Below, in pieces: positions 15,792-23,343 of a DNA stretch of 31,314 nucleotides. The notes under the pieces are model-generated. The model did not search any database. It was not told where the DNA came from and saw nothing but the letters and a program-made list of their open reading frames with translations. Position numbers and translations under genes: made by a program. Origin of the DNA: an uncultured bacterium (GTDB lineage Bacteria; Bacteroidota; Ignavibacteria; Kapaibacteriales; UBA4661); the NCBI GenBank assembly GCA_937899715.1, contig CALCNX010000134.1:1-31314 (forward strand), given 5' to 3'. Numbering within the stretch: position 1 is the first letter of the stretch; every line of letters starts with the position of its first letter.

Positions 15792-16685
15792 TTACAGTGG
15801 CTTGCAGACAAAGGTTGTGCTTCCCTCGAAGCGTTCTTGCATAGATGCCGCCACCGCTTCTGCTTCCGTATTGGTTTTGAACAGCCCAAAGACCGACGAG
15901 CCGCTCCCACTCATGAGTGCGAACATTGCGCCCGCTTCGTAGAGATGCTGCTTGATACCGCCAATGACGGGGTACTCCGCAAAAACAGGCTCTTCAAAAT
16001 CATTCGTGAAGTGCTGGCGGAGGAGATTAGGCGACGAAATAGCATCTTCCAAAAGTTCCGCATAGTTTGTCGGTATCCGCTTTTCTTCCGTTTTAGAGCC
16101 ACGCTGAAGCGCATTGTACGCCCATGCGGTAAGGATACGGATATTTGGTGAGACAATCACCACATAGTACGGCATACGCACCGAGGCAGGCTTAAGTATT
16201 TCACCTCGACCCGACCCCAAAGCGCAGTCCATATTTTCCATAAAAAAGGGAACATCACTGCCGATGCCAGCTGCCACATTCAGCAAGTGCTCGTCCGAAA
16301 GCGCCTTTTTGCCCCAAAGCGACGGAAGTGCACGCAAGACCGCACCGGCATTAGAACTCCCACCACCCAGACCGCCACCGTAGGGAATTTGCTTGCGAAG
16401 TGTAATAGCCAGCGAGGGGAGGTCTGTTTTGCCACCTTCATGCGCTATTTCATGCGCTTTTTTGACGGCTTTGTAGGCGAGGTTCTGTTCATCGGGAATT
16501 CCTAAATCTGGTTTGCAATCCAGAAAAATATTGTTCAGTGTGCCGTTGGAGCCAATAACGACCGTATCGGCAAGGGAAACACGGACAAACACGGTGTTGA
16601 TTTCGTGGTAATTGTCGGGGCGTTTGTAAAGAACTTCCAGCCCAAGGTTAATTTTCGCGTGAGCGACTGTTCCGACTGCATTCAT
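15792..16685 (-). CDS. ispE: 4-diphosphocytidyl-2-C-methyl-D-erythritol kinase
   Basis: IspE phosphorylates CDP-methylerythritol in the non-mevalonate (MEP) route to isoprenoid precursors. The 297-residue product is a GHMP kinase: AHAKINLGLEVL at the N-terminus (Lys11), the ATP-binding glycine loop PYGGGLGGGSSNA (101-113), GIGSDVPFF with the catalytic Asp144, and the third GHMP motif MFALMSGSGSSVFGLF near the C-terminus. Its presence means the organism makes isoprenoids by the MEP pathway. It is transcribed divergently from the polyprenol-kinase-like gene, with 157 bp between starts, and is followed by the SulP gene 73 bp on. Confidence 0.96.
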   Translation of the reverse strand: MNAVGTVAHAKINLGLEVLYKRPDNYHEINTVFVRVSLADTVVIGSNGTLNNIFLDCKPDLGIPDEQNLAYKAVKKAHEIAHEGGKTDLPSLAITLRKQIPYGGGLGGGSSNAGAVLRALPSLWGKKALSDEHLLNVAAGIGSDVPFFMENMDCALGSGRGEILKPASVRMPYYVVIVSPNIRILTAWAYNALQRGSKTEEKRIPTNYAELLEDAISSPNLLRQHFTNDFEEPVFAEYPVIGGIKQHLYEAGAMFALMSGSGSSVFGLFKTNTEAEAVAASMQERFEGSTTFVCKPL

Positions 16686-16842
16686 GGTGTATTATGAATT
16701 AAGAATGACGAATTACAAGTTTTAGGTTGTATTTTGTACACAGCCTTATTGACGCAAAAATGCACATTATTTGCGGGTAAATGCTAATAAAGTAATGATT
16801 ACAACACCTGTTCCAACATCTGCCATATAACAGCGTACAAAG

Positions 16843-17553
16843 ATGCAAAAAAATCCTCAAATACCGCCGACACAAATACAACAGCAAATGCCAAGCGCCG
16901 ACATCACGTATCGCCAAGAAATTTTTCGTAAACTTATCCACCTCTGTTCGCTCTCCATTCCCATCATCTATGCGTTTATCACACGGCAAACGGCAATCGT
17001 CATTTTAGCCTGCCTCTTCGTGCCCGTTTTGGTGATAGACCTCGCACGGCACTGGATACCGCCTCTGGAGCGTCTTGTGCGGCGCATCTTTGGCAATATG
17101 ATGCGCAAGCACGAACTTGACGAGCACCGTATCCTGCTTAATGGCGCGACATATGTGTTGCTGTCGGCATTGCTTTGTGTCCTTATTTTCCCCAAAATTG
17201 TTGCTATTACTGCCTTTGCGGTTCTCATCGTTTCCGACATCTCGTCAGCACTTTTCGGACGCAAGTTTGGCAAGCGAAAATTTCTTGATAAAAGTTTGGA
17301 AGGCACAACCGCGTTCTGGATTTCGTCGTGGCTCGTCGTGGGCGTAGTGTGGGCGCTCACACAAGCACCATGGCAATATGCAGCTACGGGAATAGTGGCG
17401 ACTTTCATCGGTGGCATTGTGGAGGCAGCCTCTATCCGATTACGCATGGATGACAATTTTTCAATTCCGCTCAGTACCGGCATTGTGCTCTGGGGAATGA
17501 TTATGGCATTGGGAACGTCGGTTCAGAGCAGTATTCTTGGGCTTCTGGTGTGA
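16843..17553 (+). CDS. Dolichol/phytol kinase-like membrane protein
   Basis: This 236-residue protein has about six or seven transmembrane helices and belongs to the CTP-dependent dolichol kinase/phytol kinase/diacylglycerol-kinase-like group related to CDP-DAG synthases. Diagnostic stretches are RQEIFRKLIHLCSLSIPIIYAF near the N-terminus (R-K-x-x-H), VLIVSDISSALFGRKFGKRKFLDKSLEGTTAFW in the middle (Asp and the Gly-Lys-rich loop followed by K-S-x-E-G-T), and IVATFIGGIVEAASIR...DDNFSIPLSTG at the end. Such enzymes phosphorylate long-chain isoprenoid alcohols. The substrate is unknown; the divergent IspE gene and the TMTC-like protein make a polyprenol plausible. A later start at residue 16 is possible. 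Confidence 0.82.
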   Translation: MQKNPQIPPTQIQQQMPSADITYRQEIFRKLIHLCSLSIPIIYAFITRQTAIVILACLFVPVLVIDLARHWIPPLERLVRRIFGNMMRKHELDEHRILLNGATYVLLSALLCVLIFPKIVAITAFAVLIVSDISSALFGRKFGKRKFLDKSLEGTTAFWISSWLVVGVVWALTQAPWQYAATGIVATFIGGIVEAASIRLRMDDNFSIPLSTGIVLWGMIMALGTSVQSSILGLLV

Positions 17554-17613
17554 TTTTCATTGAAGCTTTCACAGCATTCATTCACAGCATTGATGAGAAC
17601 GCTCAAAGCATTT

Positions 17614-18123
17614 TCAAAGCATCTCTTCTATCGCCGTGCAACATTCTTCAATCGTGTGTGTGGAGGTGTTGACGGTAAAAGCTGCGTACCGCTTGTACAT
17701 CGGCTCGCGGCGGGTATAATTTTCCATAATGTCGCTTCTGGCATCACCTTGTGAGAGCAAAGGGCGCTGCGCATCGTGAAGGTTACCCATAAGTCGCTTC
17801 AAAACATCCTCCAGCGACGCATGAACCCAGACAATAACGCCGTTCTCAGCTAAAAGGCTCATGTTTTCAGGATTTTCCACCACGCCGCCACCGCAGTCAA
17901 TGATAAGGTTCTCGCTGCCGTGAAAAGCTGCGATACATTCTCCTTCTATGCGCCGAAACTCCGCCCAACCCTGCTTTGATACAAAATCGCTGATGCTCAT
18001 TCCGGCGCGTTCTGCGGCTACTTCATCGGTAGAGATGCGCTTGCGCCTGAGCCGCGTGGAGAGTTCATGCGACAAGGTAGATTTACCGGTGCCGCGAAAG
18101 CCGATAAGAACGAGGTTTTTCAT
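17614..18123 (-). CDS. aroK: Shikimate kinase
   Basis: AroK phosphorylates shikimate at the 3-hydroxyl with ATP. The 169-residue product has the P-loop GFRGTGKST (8-16), the substrate Asp33 (STDEVAAERAG), FRRIEGE with the conserved Arg, the Gly triplet CGGGVVEN (78-80) and the lid arginine in AQRPLL (Arg120), all in the normal order. The TRREPMYKRYA segment near the C-terminus is also typical. It is 69 bp downstream of an ABC-2 permease gene on the same strand, with no functional link apparent. Together with aroC it shows a functional shikimate route. Confidence 0.96.
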   Translation of the reverse strand: MKNLVLIGFRGTGKSTLSHELSTRLRRKRISTDEVAAERAGMSISDFVSKQGWAEFRRIEGECIAAFHGSENLIIDCGGGVVENPENMSLLAENGVIVWVHASLEDVLKRLMGNLHDAQRPLLSQGDARSDIMENYTRREPMYKRYAAFTVNTSTHTIEECCTAIEEML

Positions 18124-18192
18124 CTGGTCTTGAAGTCAATGTTGCGTCTATGGGTGTTGTCTATACGTGCTTAAAAAAATAGCTTTTTGCGT

Positions 18193-18975
18193 TTAGCTGC
18201 TTGCGCCGGAATAATGAGAAAGTGCCCACTTAAAGAACATAAGTGCAGACCACAAAAACAGACCACCTGCACAAACGCTCCAGAGCATAAGCGATATATC
18301 CAGTGTGCCCATCAGCGCCCGTGCGGGAATGGAGGCGACAAGTGCAAGTGGAAATACATACAAAAGTGCCCTGCGCATATAACCTTTGTACACTGCATCG
18401 GGGCGTGAGGCAAAGCTAAAGAGGTTGTGGTAAAGGTACTGAATGCCCTCACCCGAAACCGTCCAAATAGACAATGCGGCAAAAAATGTTTGCACGGCAA
18501 TATTGATGCACAGCCCCGTGAAGCAGAGAACAATAAACACCACCACATTCAGGAGGGGCGGCGTGAAAGCGGTAAGATGCAGCGCATAGATCAAAAAGCC
18601 GAAGCCGAAGCTGAAGTTTGCTATTGCAGCAATGTTAATATAACGAAAACACGTCAGAAAGAAGGTGGAAGCTGGCTTTGTGAGAAAAAAGTCGAGTTCG
18701 CCCGTGCGGACATATTCGGGAAAGTGCCAGAAGTTATGAGAAAACAACATCATATTAACGGCATCGGTAACAAAGACCGTTCCCAAAAAGACCAGCATTT
18801 CTGCCCGCGAAAAACCTGCTACGGAGGGCGTGTGTAGATAAATCACCTCGAAAAGCCCGATTTGAACACCGTACCAGACCATATCCACCATAAACTGCAT
18901 GAAAAGATGCCCCCGATATTCCATTTCGCGGGAAAGACAGTTGGTGAAAAAAGAAAGCCAGATGCGCCAGTACAT
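18193..18975 (-). CDS. ABC-2-type transporter permease
   Basis: This 260-residue inner-membrane protein has about six helices and the ABC2_membrane_6 pattern: FFTNCLSREMEYRGHLFMQFMVDMVWYGVQIGLF at the N-terminus, VRTGELDFFLTKPASTFFL (the conserved G-x-L-D-x-x-L-x-K-P motif) in the cytosolic loop, and YVFPLALVASIPARALMG in the C-terminal third. Such permeases pair with a second permease and a NatA-like ATPase to export lipids, drugs or polysaccharide precursors. No ATPase or partner is adjacent here, so it looks like part of a split system. I chose ATG 18975 (MYWRIWLSFF); 26 more in-frame residues exist upstream but are unlike the family. Confidence 0.85.
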   Translation of the reverse strand: MYWRIWLSFFTNCLSREMEYRGHLFMQFMVDMVWYGVQIGLFEVIYLHTPSVAGFSRAEMLVFLGTVFVTDAVNMMLFSHNFWHFPEYVRTGELDFFLTKPASTFFLTCFRYINIAAIANFSFGFGFLIYALHLTAFTPPLLNVVVFIVLCFTGLCINIAVQTFFAALSIWTVSGEGIQYLYHNLFSFASRPDAVYKGYMRRALLYVFPLALVASIPARALMGTLDISLMLWSVCAGGLFLWSALMFFKWALSHYSGASS

Positions 18976-19126
18976 TTTGAAAAAGGAATTGTTAAGAAAA
19001 GAAATTTGCTGATGCCATCCACGCAATTTAGCCACAAGCGCATACGCGGGCAACCAAAATTCACTCTGGCTGTGTAACTATTTTGTGTTTTCGCATATAG
19101 TGTTTTTACAATCAAAGAACTTTTTC

Positions 19127-19134
19127 TAATTTTG
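19127..19134 (+). promoter_or_regulatory. Candidate promoter -7 box upstream of the HmuY-family gene
   Basis: TAATTTTG at 19127-19134 matches TAnnTTTG. The expected upstream position holds only a T-rich stretch (19103-19107) rather than a full TTTG. It lies 65 bp before the HmuY-family start, in the 224-bp divergent region. If real, the transcript would begin near 19141. Confidence 0.3.
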
Positions 19135-19199
19135 TCCGACTATCGTTTCGGCAAAAGCAGACATTAAAGTTGAACTTCACCCATATTTTCTACAACACC

Positions 19200-19817
19200 A
19201 TGACACCGAATTCCAAAATACAGAGCTACACCGTAAGCGTTCTTTTTTGCGTTTGCAGCTTTTTTACTGCTTGCAAGCAGCCAAGCGATGGCTCTCTTCC
19301 GACTGCCGAGTTTTCAACCAGTGGCTCAACGGTAACGGTCAAGAATCTCAATGCCGACTCAGAAGACCGCTTTACGCTCCTGAACTTGCAAACCCAAACT
19401 ATTGTCCCTAATAGCGATTCAGCGACGACCAAATGGGATATTGGTTTTCGTAAGACCACAATTATTGTCAACGGCGGGAAAATTCGCACAGGGCAGGGTG
19501 GAATGGTGCGTCTCACTGACCAAAAATATGACGAGCTCAAAGAAGCCCCCGCAAGCGGCTACCGCACTGACGATGCGGAGGATAATCTTGCGTTGACAGC
19601 GAAGAGCGGTGAAGGGTGGTATCTCTACACTGTTACTACTATTATTCCTATTAAGGATGTCGTGCTTGTTGTGCGAACTGCAGATGGCGCAAAATATGCA
19701 AAATTAGAGATGCAAAGTTATTACAAAGATATGGTCACGCCCAGCATCACGGCTCAAACACGCTATTATGCGTTTCGCTATCAAGTCCAGACAAACGGGA
19801 CAAGGATATTCCAATAG
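19200..19817 (+). CDS. HmuY-family lipoprotein
   Basis: HmuY is an outer-membrane lipoprotein that captures heme in Porphyromonas; the family is widespread in Bacteroidota, with heme or other ligands. This 205-residue protein has a type II signal peptide ending in FFTAC (lipid Cys25). The mature part shows the HmuY core: TKWDIGFRKTTIIVNGG, then GQGGMVRLTD and GWYLYTVTTIIPIKDVVLVVRTADGAKYAKLEMQSYY. I start at ATG 19200; an in-frame ATG 30 bases upstream is possible. No TonB receptor (HmuR) is adjacent, so heme uptake is not demonstrated by context. Its stop is 32 bp from the stop of the convergent GldM-like gene. Confidence 0.82.
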   Translation: MTPNSKIQSYTVSVLFCVCSFFTACKQPSDGSLPTAEFSTSGSTVTVKNLNADSEDRFTLLNLQTQTIVPNSDSATTKWDIGFRKTTIIVNGGKIRTGQGGMVRLTDQKYDELKEAPASGYRTDDAEDNLALTAKSGEGWYLYTVTTIIPIKDVVLVVRTADGAKYAKLEMQSYYKDMVTPSITAQTRYYAFRYQVQTNGTRIFQ

Positions 19818-19849
19818 ACCGAACCAAAAATGACTTATTGCAGCGAACG

Positions 19850-21442
19850 CTAATCTTTGCCATCAAGGAATCGAGCAATGGAAGCCCTTCCTTTGCTGTC
19901 AATGGCGCGAATCGTAGCGTTGTAGGGCTTTCCGCTTTCCACTCTGCTGAGTTTGAAAAGTTGTAAGATGGCAGGCGGTTCACTGCGGCGGTCGCCATAA
20001 CGCTCGGTTGCTTTAAGATTATTTCCTTTTACTTCCAGTATCACGCGGTTGTCCGTGCCGTTCACCTGTCCATAGCAGCGTGTTCGCACAAATTCGTCTG
20101 TGCCTTGTGAAAAGACCTCGACAATTTCGGGTGCGGAAAACTCTTCCACTTTCACATAATACACCTCGCCAACACGTTTCCCGCCCACGAAGCGTTCAAA
20201 GGCAAATGTTTTGCCAATATCATTTTCATCCGGGGAAAAGGTAAATTTCTCACCTTGCTGGCTCACAGAGCGCTCTTTACCGCCCAGCGAGAGCGTTGCA
20301 CGGAGTTCCTGTTTGGTAACAAATGGCAGTTTGGGGTCGAATTCGTAGCCCACTCCGGCATACATCCTGCGGGGGATATCCGGCGCAGAAATAGGCGTGG
20401 CGCGGACGGGGAAATCTATCGTGTTTTGCTTCCCATCACCTGCCCGCGTAACGACGACACGAATGGTCATCAGCCCCGACGTGGGCGCAGTACCTGTCAC
20501 ACGAATAAGGTCACCGCGCACTTCGGCTATGCTTGCCGAGCCTGTTCCGTCGTTGCGGTCGGTGCGGAGGATTTCCGTTTTGGGGTCGCCACGCCCTTCG
20601 GTGCGAAGATTCATACCATAGACTCGAATTTGATTCTCCCACTGCTGAAAGGGCAAACATTCTACACGATCCATTACGGCATAGAGCGAAAACTCACCCG
20701 GTGGAGGTTGCACAAATTGGCGATTAGTGACAAAAATTGGCTGCGAAAAACCAGAGGTAAGAGAAGCACTGGAACTGCGCACCGCATTAACGAGGCTGTC
20801 AATGTTGATGCTATTAAGCGCGATGGAGCGCCCGACATCCAAGAATGAAATGTTAATCGTGAATTCCGTCCGTGCCGTATCAAATCGGTCTTCGTCGTTC
20901 AAAAGCCGCACAAGTCGCTCCCTGACATCGGGACGTGTGATAGTCGAGGGAATGACGGGTTTTGCCGTGCCGATAACGGATACTTTGAGTGTTCGGCTAC
21001 GTCTTTCATTGCGAGCGGGTTGCCAAAAAAATTCTGCAAGTTTACGCTGTGTATCTTCCTTCATCATAAAAATACCGACTTGCGGGGTTTGCGAAGAAAT
21101 CGTCAGCACCTGCCCTTGCGTCTCGTCCTCCACTCGGAATTCATAGTGCACATCGCCCACATCGCCGCTTGAGGAAACGGTGTTGACTGAATCAAACGTC
21201 ACGATGCGCACACTATCGCCAATGACGAGTAATTGACAATTCATCGTCGGGCGTTCAGCCGCAATAATGAAGCGAGATTTCAGCAATTCATACACTAGCG
21301 ACGGGTCAGATTCCGGCGCACGTTCTCGTTTATTGGGCAAAAGCAAGAGTAACGCGGCAAGATAGAGCACAAAATAAATCTCTACCTGCCGCCGTGTGCG
21401 GCGTTTTCGTTCGGATGGCTTCGACATGGTCTTGAAAAGCAT
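19850..21442 (-). CDS. Single-pass membrane protein with large periplasmic part, GldM/PorM-like
   Basis: This 530-residue protein has a basic N-terminus (SKPSERKRRTRRQ), one transmembrane helix at about 19-36 (VEIYFVLYLAALLLLLPNKR) and a long, probably beta-rich periplasmic region. That is the architecture and size of GldM (about 510 residues), the periplasm-spanning rod of the type IX secretion and gliding motor. Repeated Ig-like segments such as TAPTSGLMTIRVVVTRAGDGKQNTIDFPV and a distinct C-terminal module support this, but sequence identity is not obvious. The gene follows the GldL-like gene in the same order as gldL-gldM. The frame is open to 21469 only through a TTG, so ATG 21442 or 21427 is the likely start. 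A general cell-envelope protein is the alternative. Confidence 0.55.
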   Translation of the reverse strand: MLFKTMSKPSERKRRTRRQVEIYFVLYLAALLLLLPNKRERAPESDPSLVYELLKSRFIIAAERPTMNCQLLVIGDSVRIVTFDSVNTVSSSGDVGDVHYEFRVEDETQGQVLTISSQTPQVGIFMMKEDTQRKLAEFFWQPARNERRSRTLKVSVIGTAKPVIPSTITRPDVRERLVRLLNDEDRFDTARTEFTINISFLDVGRSIALNSINIDSLVNAVRSSSASLTSGFSQPIFVTNRQFVQPPPGEFSLYAVMDRVECLPFQQWENQIRVYGMNLRTEGRGDPKTEILRTDRNDGTGSASIAEVRGDLIRVTGTAPTSGLMTIRVVVTRAGDGKQNTIDFPVRATPISAPDIPRRMYAGVGYEFDPKLPFVTKQELRATLSLGGKERSVSQQGEKFTFSPDENDIGKTFAFERFVGGKRVGEVYYVKVEEFSAPEIVEVFSQGTDEFVRTRCYGQVNGTDNRVILEVKGNNLKATERYGDRRSEPPAILQLFKLSRVESGKPYNATIRAIDSKGRASIARFLDGKD

Positions 21443-21517
21443 ACTTCCATTTTCAAAAATGAATCTCAATTTCTAGGAGCTTTGGCACTACAACCGAATG
21501 TGCTATAAACAAAGGTG

Positions 21518-22312
21518 CTACAAGCGAACGCGCTGCTCCAAAATGCGCTCTACTTCTGCCCGCACCGCTCGTTGAATTTCTTCACGGCGCAGCGTGTGCG
21601 TAGCTTCGACAAGTGCTTGTACGTTCAGGTGAAAGGCTTGCAAGGTAAGATTGGTCTGCCGCATGGTCTCAATAAACTCCGGCTGCGGGTGCGCCGCAAA
21701 AGAAACAGCACGAGCAACGTCGTTGACTGCACCAAGAAGTTCGTCCTGACGCGCTGTTATATCCGATAGTGCGGTGGCGACAGATTCCAATCTCGCTCCA
21801 GCACCTGCATAGTCAGTTGAAATATCACCGATTTCGCTAATAAGTTCACGAATTTCGCTTGATTCTTCGCTCTCGCCACTAGATTCTTCCATTTCAATAT
21901 CGTCCGAGGGCGAAAAAAACATAACCACAAAGAGAATAATTAGCATCAGCGCTTCCAGTCCCACCCCGCTCAGCACCAAACGTGTATCCACGCGGTCGGT
22001 GAAGCGATAGCCACTAACAAGCACCAGCAAAATCGCGGCTCCCAGATATACCAGTGAGTTGATAGTCGAAAAGTAGAAGCGATTGACAACCTCTTGCAAC
22101 CACAGCGACGTGCCACGAAAGAGTCCTAATGTATGAATAACGGTTATTTGGCGTTTGCTGTACCGATAGACATCGCGCTCGAAGGCACAGAGCCGCCAGC
22201 ACGTGAGCAACGTCGTAAAACTGCTTACTTGTTTTTCGTAGCGCAATTCACGCACAATATCGCGCAAAACGACGCGACCACGTAGCGTTGAGAGTGTTTG
22301 TATCTGTTCCAT
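21518..22312 (-). CDS. Two-helix membrane protein with coiled-coil tail, GldL/PorL-like
   Basis: GldL is the two-helix inner-membrane protein that, with GldM, forms the proton-driven motor of type IX secretion. This 264-residue protein has two adjacent helices (about 86-103 and 112-133) and a cytosolic charged, coiled-coil-like tail (140-264). The helix region reads VYLGAAILLVLVSGYRF then GVGLEALMLIILFVVMFFSP. It aligns by eye with the GldL pattern, including GAA in helix 1 and a Glu (Glu120) in the G-x-G-x-E-A segment of helix 2, where GldL has its essential acidic residue. Unlike GldL it carries about 80 extra N-terminal residues. It is followed 75 bp on by the GldM-like gene. Similarity is motif-level only. 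Confidence 0.55.
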   Translation of the reverse strand: MEQIQTLSTLRGRVVLRDIVRELRYEKQVSSFTTLLTCWRLCAFERDVYRYSKRQITVIHTLGLFRGTSLWLQEVVNRFYFSTINSLVYLGAAILLVLVSGYRFTDRVDTRLVLSGVGLEALMLIILFVVMFFSPSDDIEMEESSGESEESSEIRELISEIGDISTDYAGAGARLESVATALSDITARQDELLGAVNDVARAVSFAAHPQPEFIETMRQTNLTLQAFHLNVQALVEATHTLRREEIQRAVRAEVERILEQRVRL

Positions 22313-22337
22313 AGAGATAAAAAAAACGCAAAAGCCT

Positions 22338-23270
22338 TGAATTCAAGCAGTAAGTGCGAAAAATTGAGATGATAAAAAACGAGGTAGAATGCCCATTTTG
22401 GCAGAAATCTGAACAAGAGTCATCTACCAACGAAAGGTACAATCTGATGTACACACATTTTACCCTAGAAGCAAGATACGAAATCTATAAGAAATTACAC
22501 GAGAAAGTCTCAAAAGGTGAGTCAGCATCAATAGTTGGCAAGCATTTTTTAGCGTTTATAGAGTGATCGCTCGCAATAGAGGTCTGCGGGACTATCGTCG
22601 CAAGCAGGTAGAAGAAAAAGCCAGAGTAGGAGAAGCCGCAATACAAGAGCAGGTTGTCCGTTGGTTGCGAGAGGACTACTCATCGGAACAAATCGTCGGA
22701 CACGATCGGGATGAAGGTATTGCAGGTATGAGCAGATGAATCAGTGCATTTGGTCAAATATGCGGGCGGGCGGGACGCTGTATCAGCACTGTCGAATCCC
22801 GCGAAGAATGTGGACATTGAGAGATTGATACCGTTATCGACATGAGCCACGACGGAGCAATCGTTACGGCGGGGTAGAGCGGACAAGCCGCTTCACGATT
22901 GTCGGCAAACTGACTAGCAAGTGCGCCGAGCCGTGCGCCCGGAAGATTGTCAAGCGGCTTTACCTCTTGAGCGGCGATATGGTCTAGAGCATCGCTGCCA
23001 ATAACGGGAAGGAATTTGCCAAGTGTAAGCGCATTGCGGGAGGCTTGGAAGCGCTCTTCTTTTTTTGCTCACCCTTACTGTTGGCACCAATGGCTTAATT
23101 CGGCAGTATTTTCCCAAGGCGATGGCGTTTGAGCGTCTCAAGTAGGAAGATTGTTAGGCACTGATAGACAAAGTAAACAGACGATCTCGAAAGGTTTTGG
23201 GGTTCCAAACTCCATCTGAAGTGTTATTTTTCCAAAAACTTGCAGCTTTCGCACTTGTAACTTGAATTCA
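22338..23270 (+). mobile_element. Decayed IS30-family insertion sequence
   Basis: Imperfect 24-bp terminal inverted repeats bound the element: TGAATTCAAG....AAGTGCGAAA at 22338-22361 and its complement at 23247-23270, 20 of 24 matching. Inside is a broken IS30-type transposase reading rightwards. The length of about 930 bp is slightly under a typical IS30 element. I see no clear target duplication. The left end is only 25 bp from the start codon of the GldL-like gene and the right end is 73 bp from the xdhB stop. Confidence 0.8.
22447..23265 (+). pseudogene. IS30-family transposase, degraded by frameshifts and stops
   Basis: The reading frame starts MYTHFTLEARYEIYKKLHEK, the IS30 N-terminal helix-turn-helix region, and stops at 22566. 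Homology continues in other frames: RNRGLRDYRRKQVEEKA, VRWLREDYSSEQIVGH, then CIWSNMRAGGTLYQHCR. After that come SRFTIVGKLTSKCAEP, NNGKEFAKCKRIAGGLEAL and finally RKVLGFQTPSEVLF before the stop at 23265. At least three frame changes and several in-frame stops interrupt it. The catalytic DNGKEF Asp is now Asn (NNGKEF). Total length is short of the usual transposase, so internal deletions occurred. It cannot encode a working transposase. Confidence 0.85.
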
Positions 23271-23343
23271 TCTAATCTTTGAATTATGATTTAACTTATT
23301 TGCATCCAAAATGTTATCGCCCGGGAGGTGATAAACAATCCCT

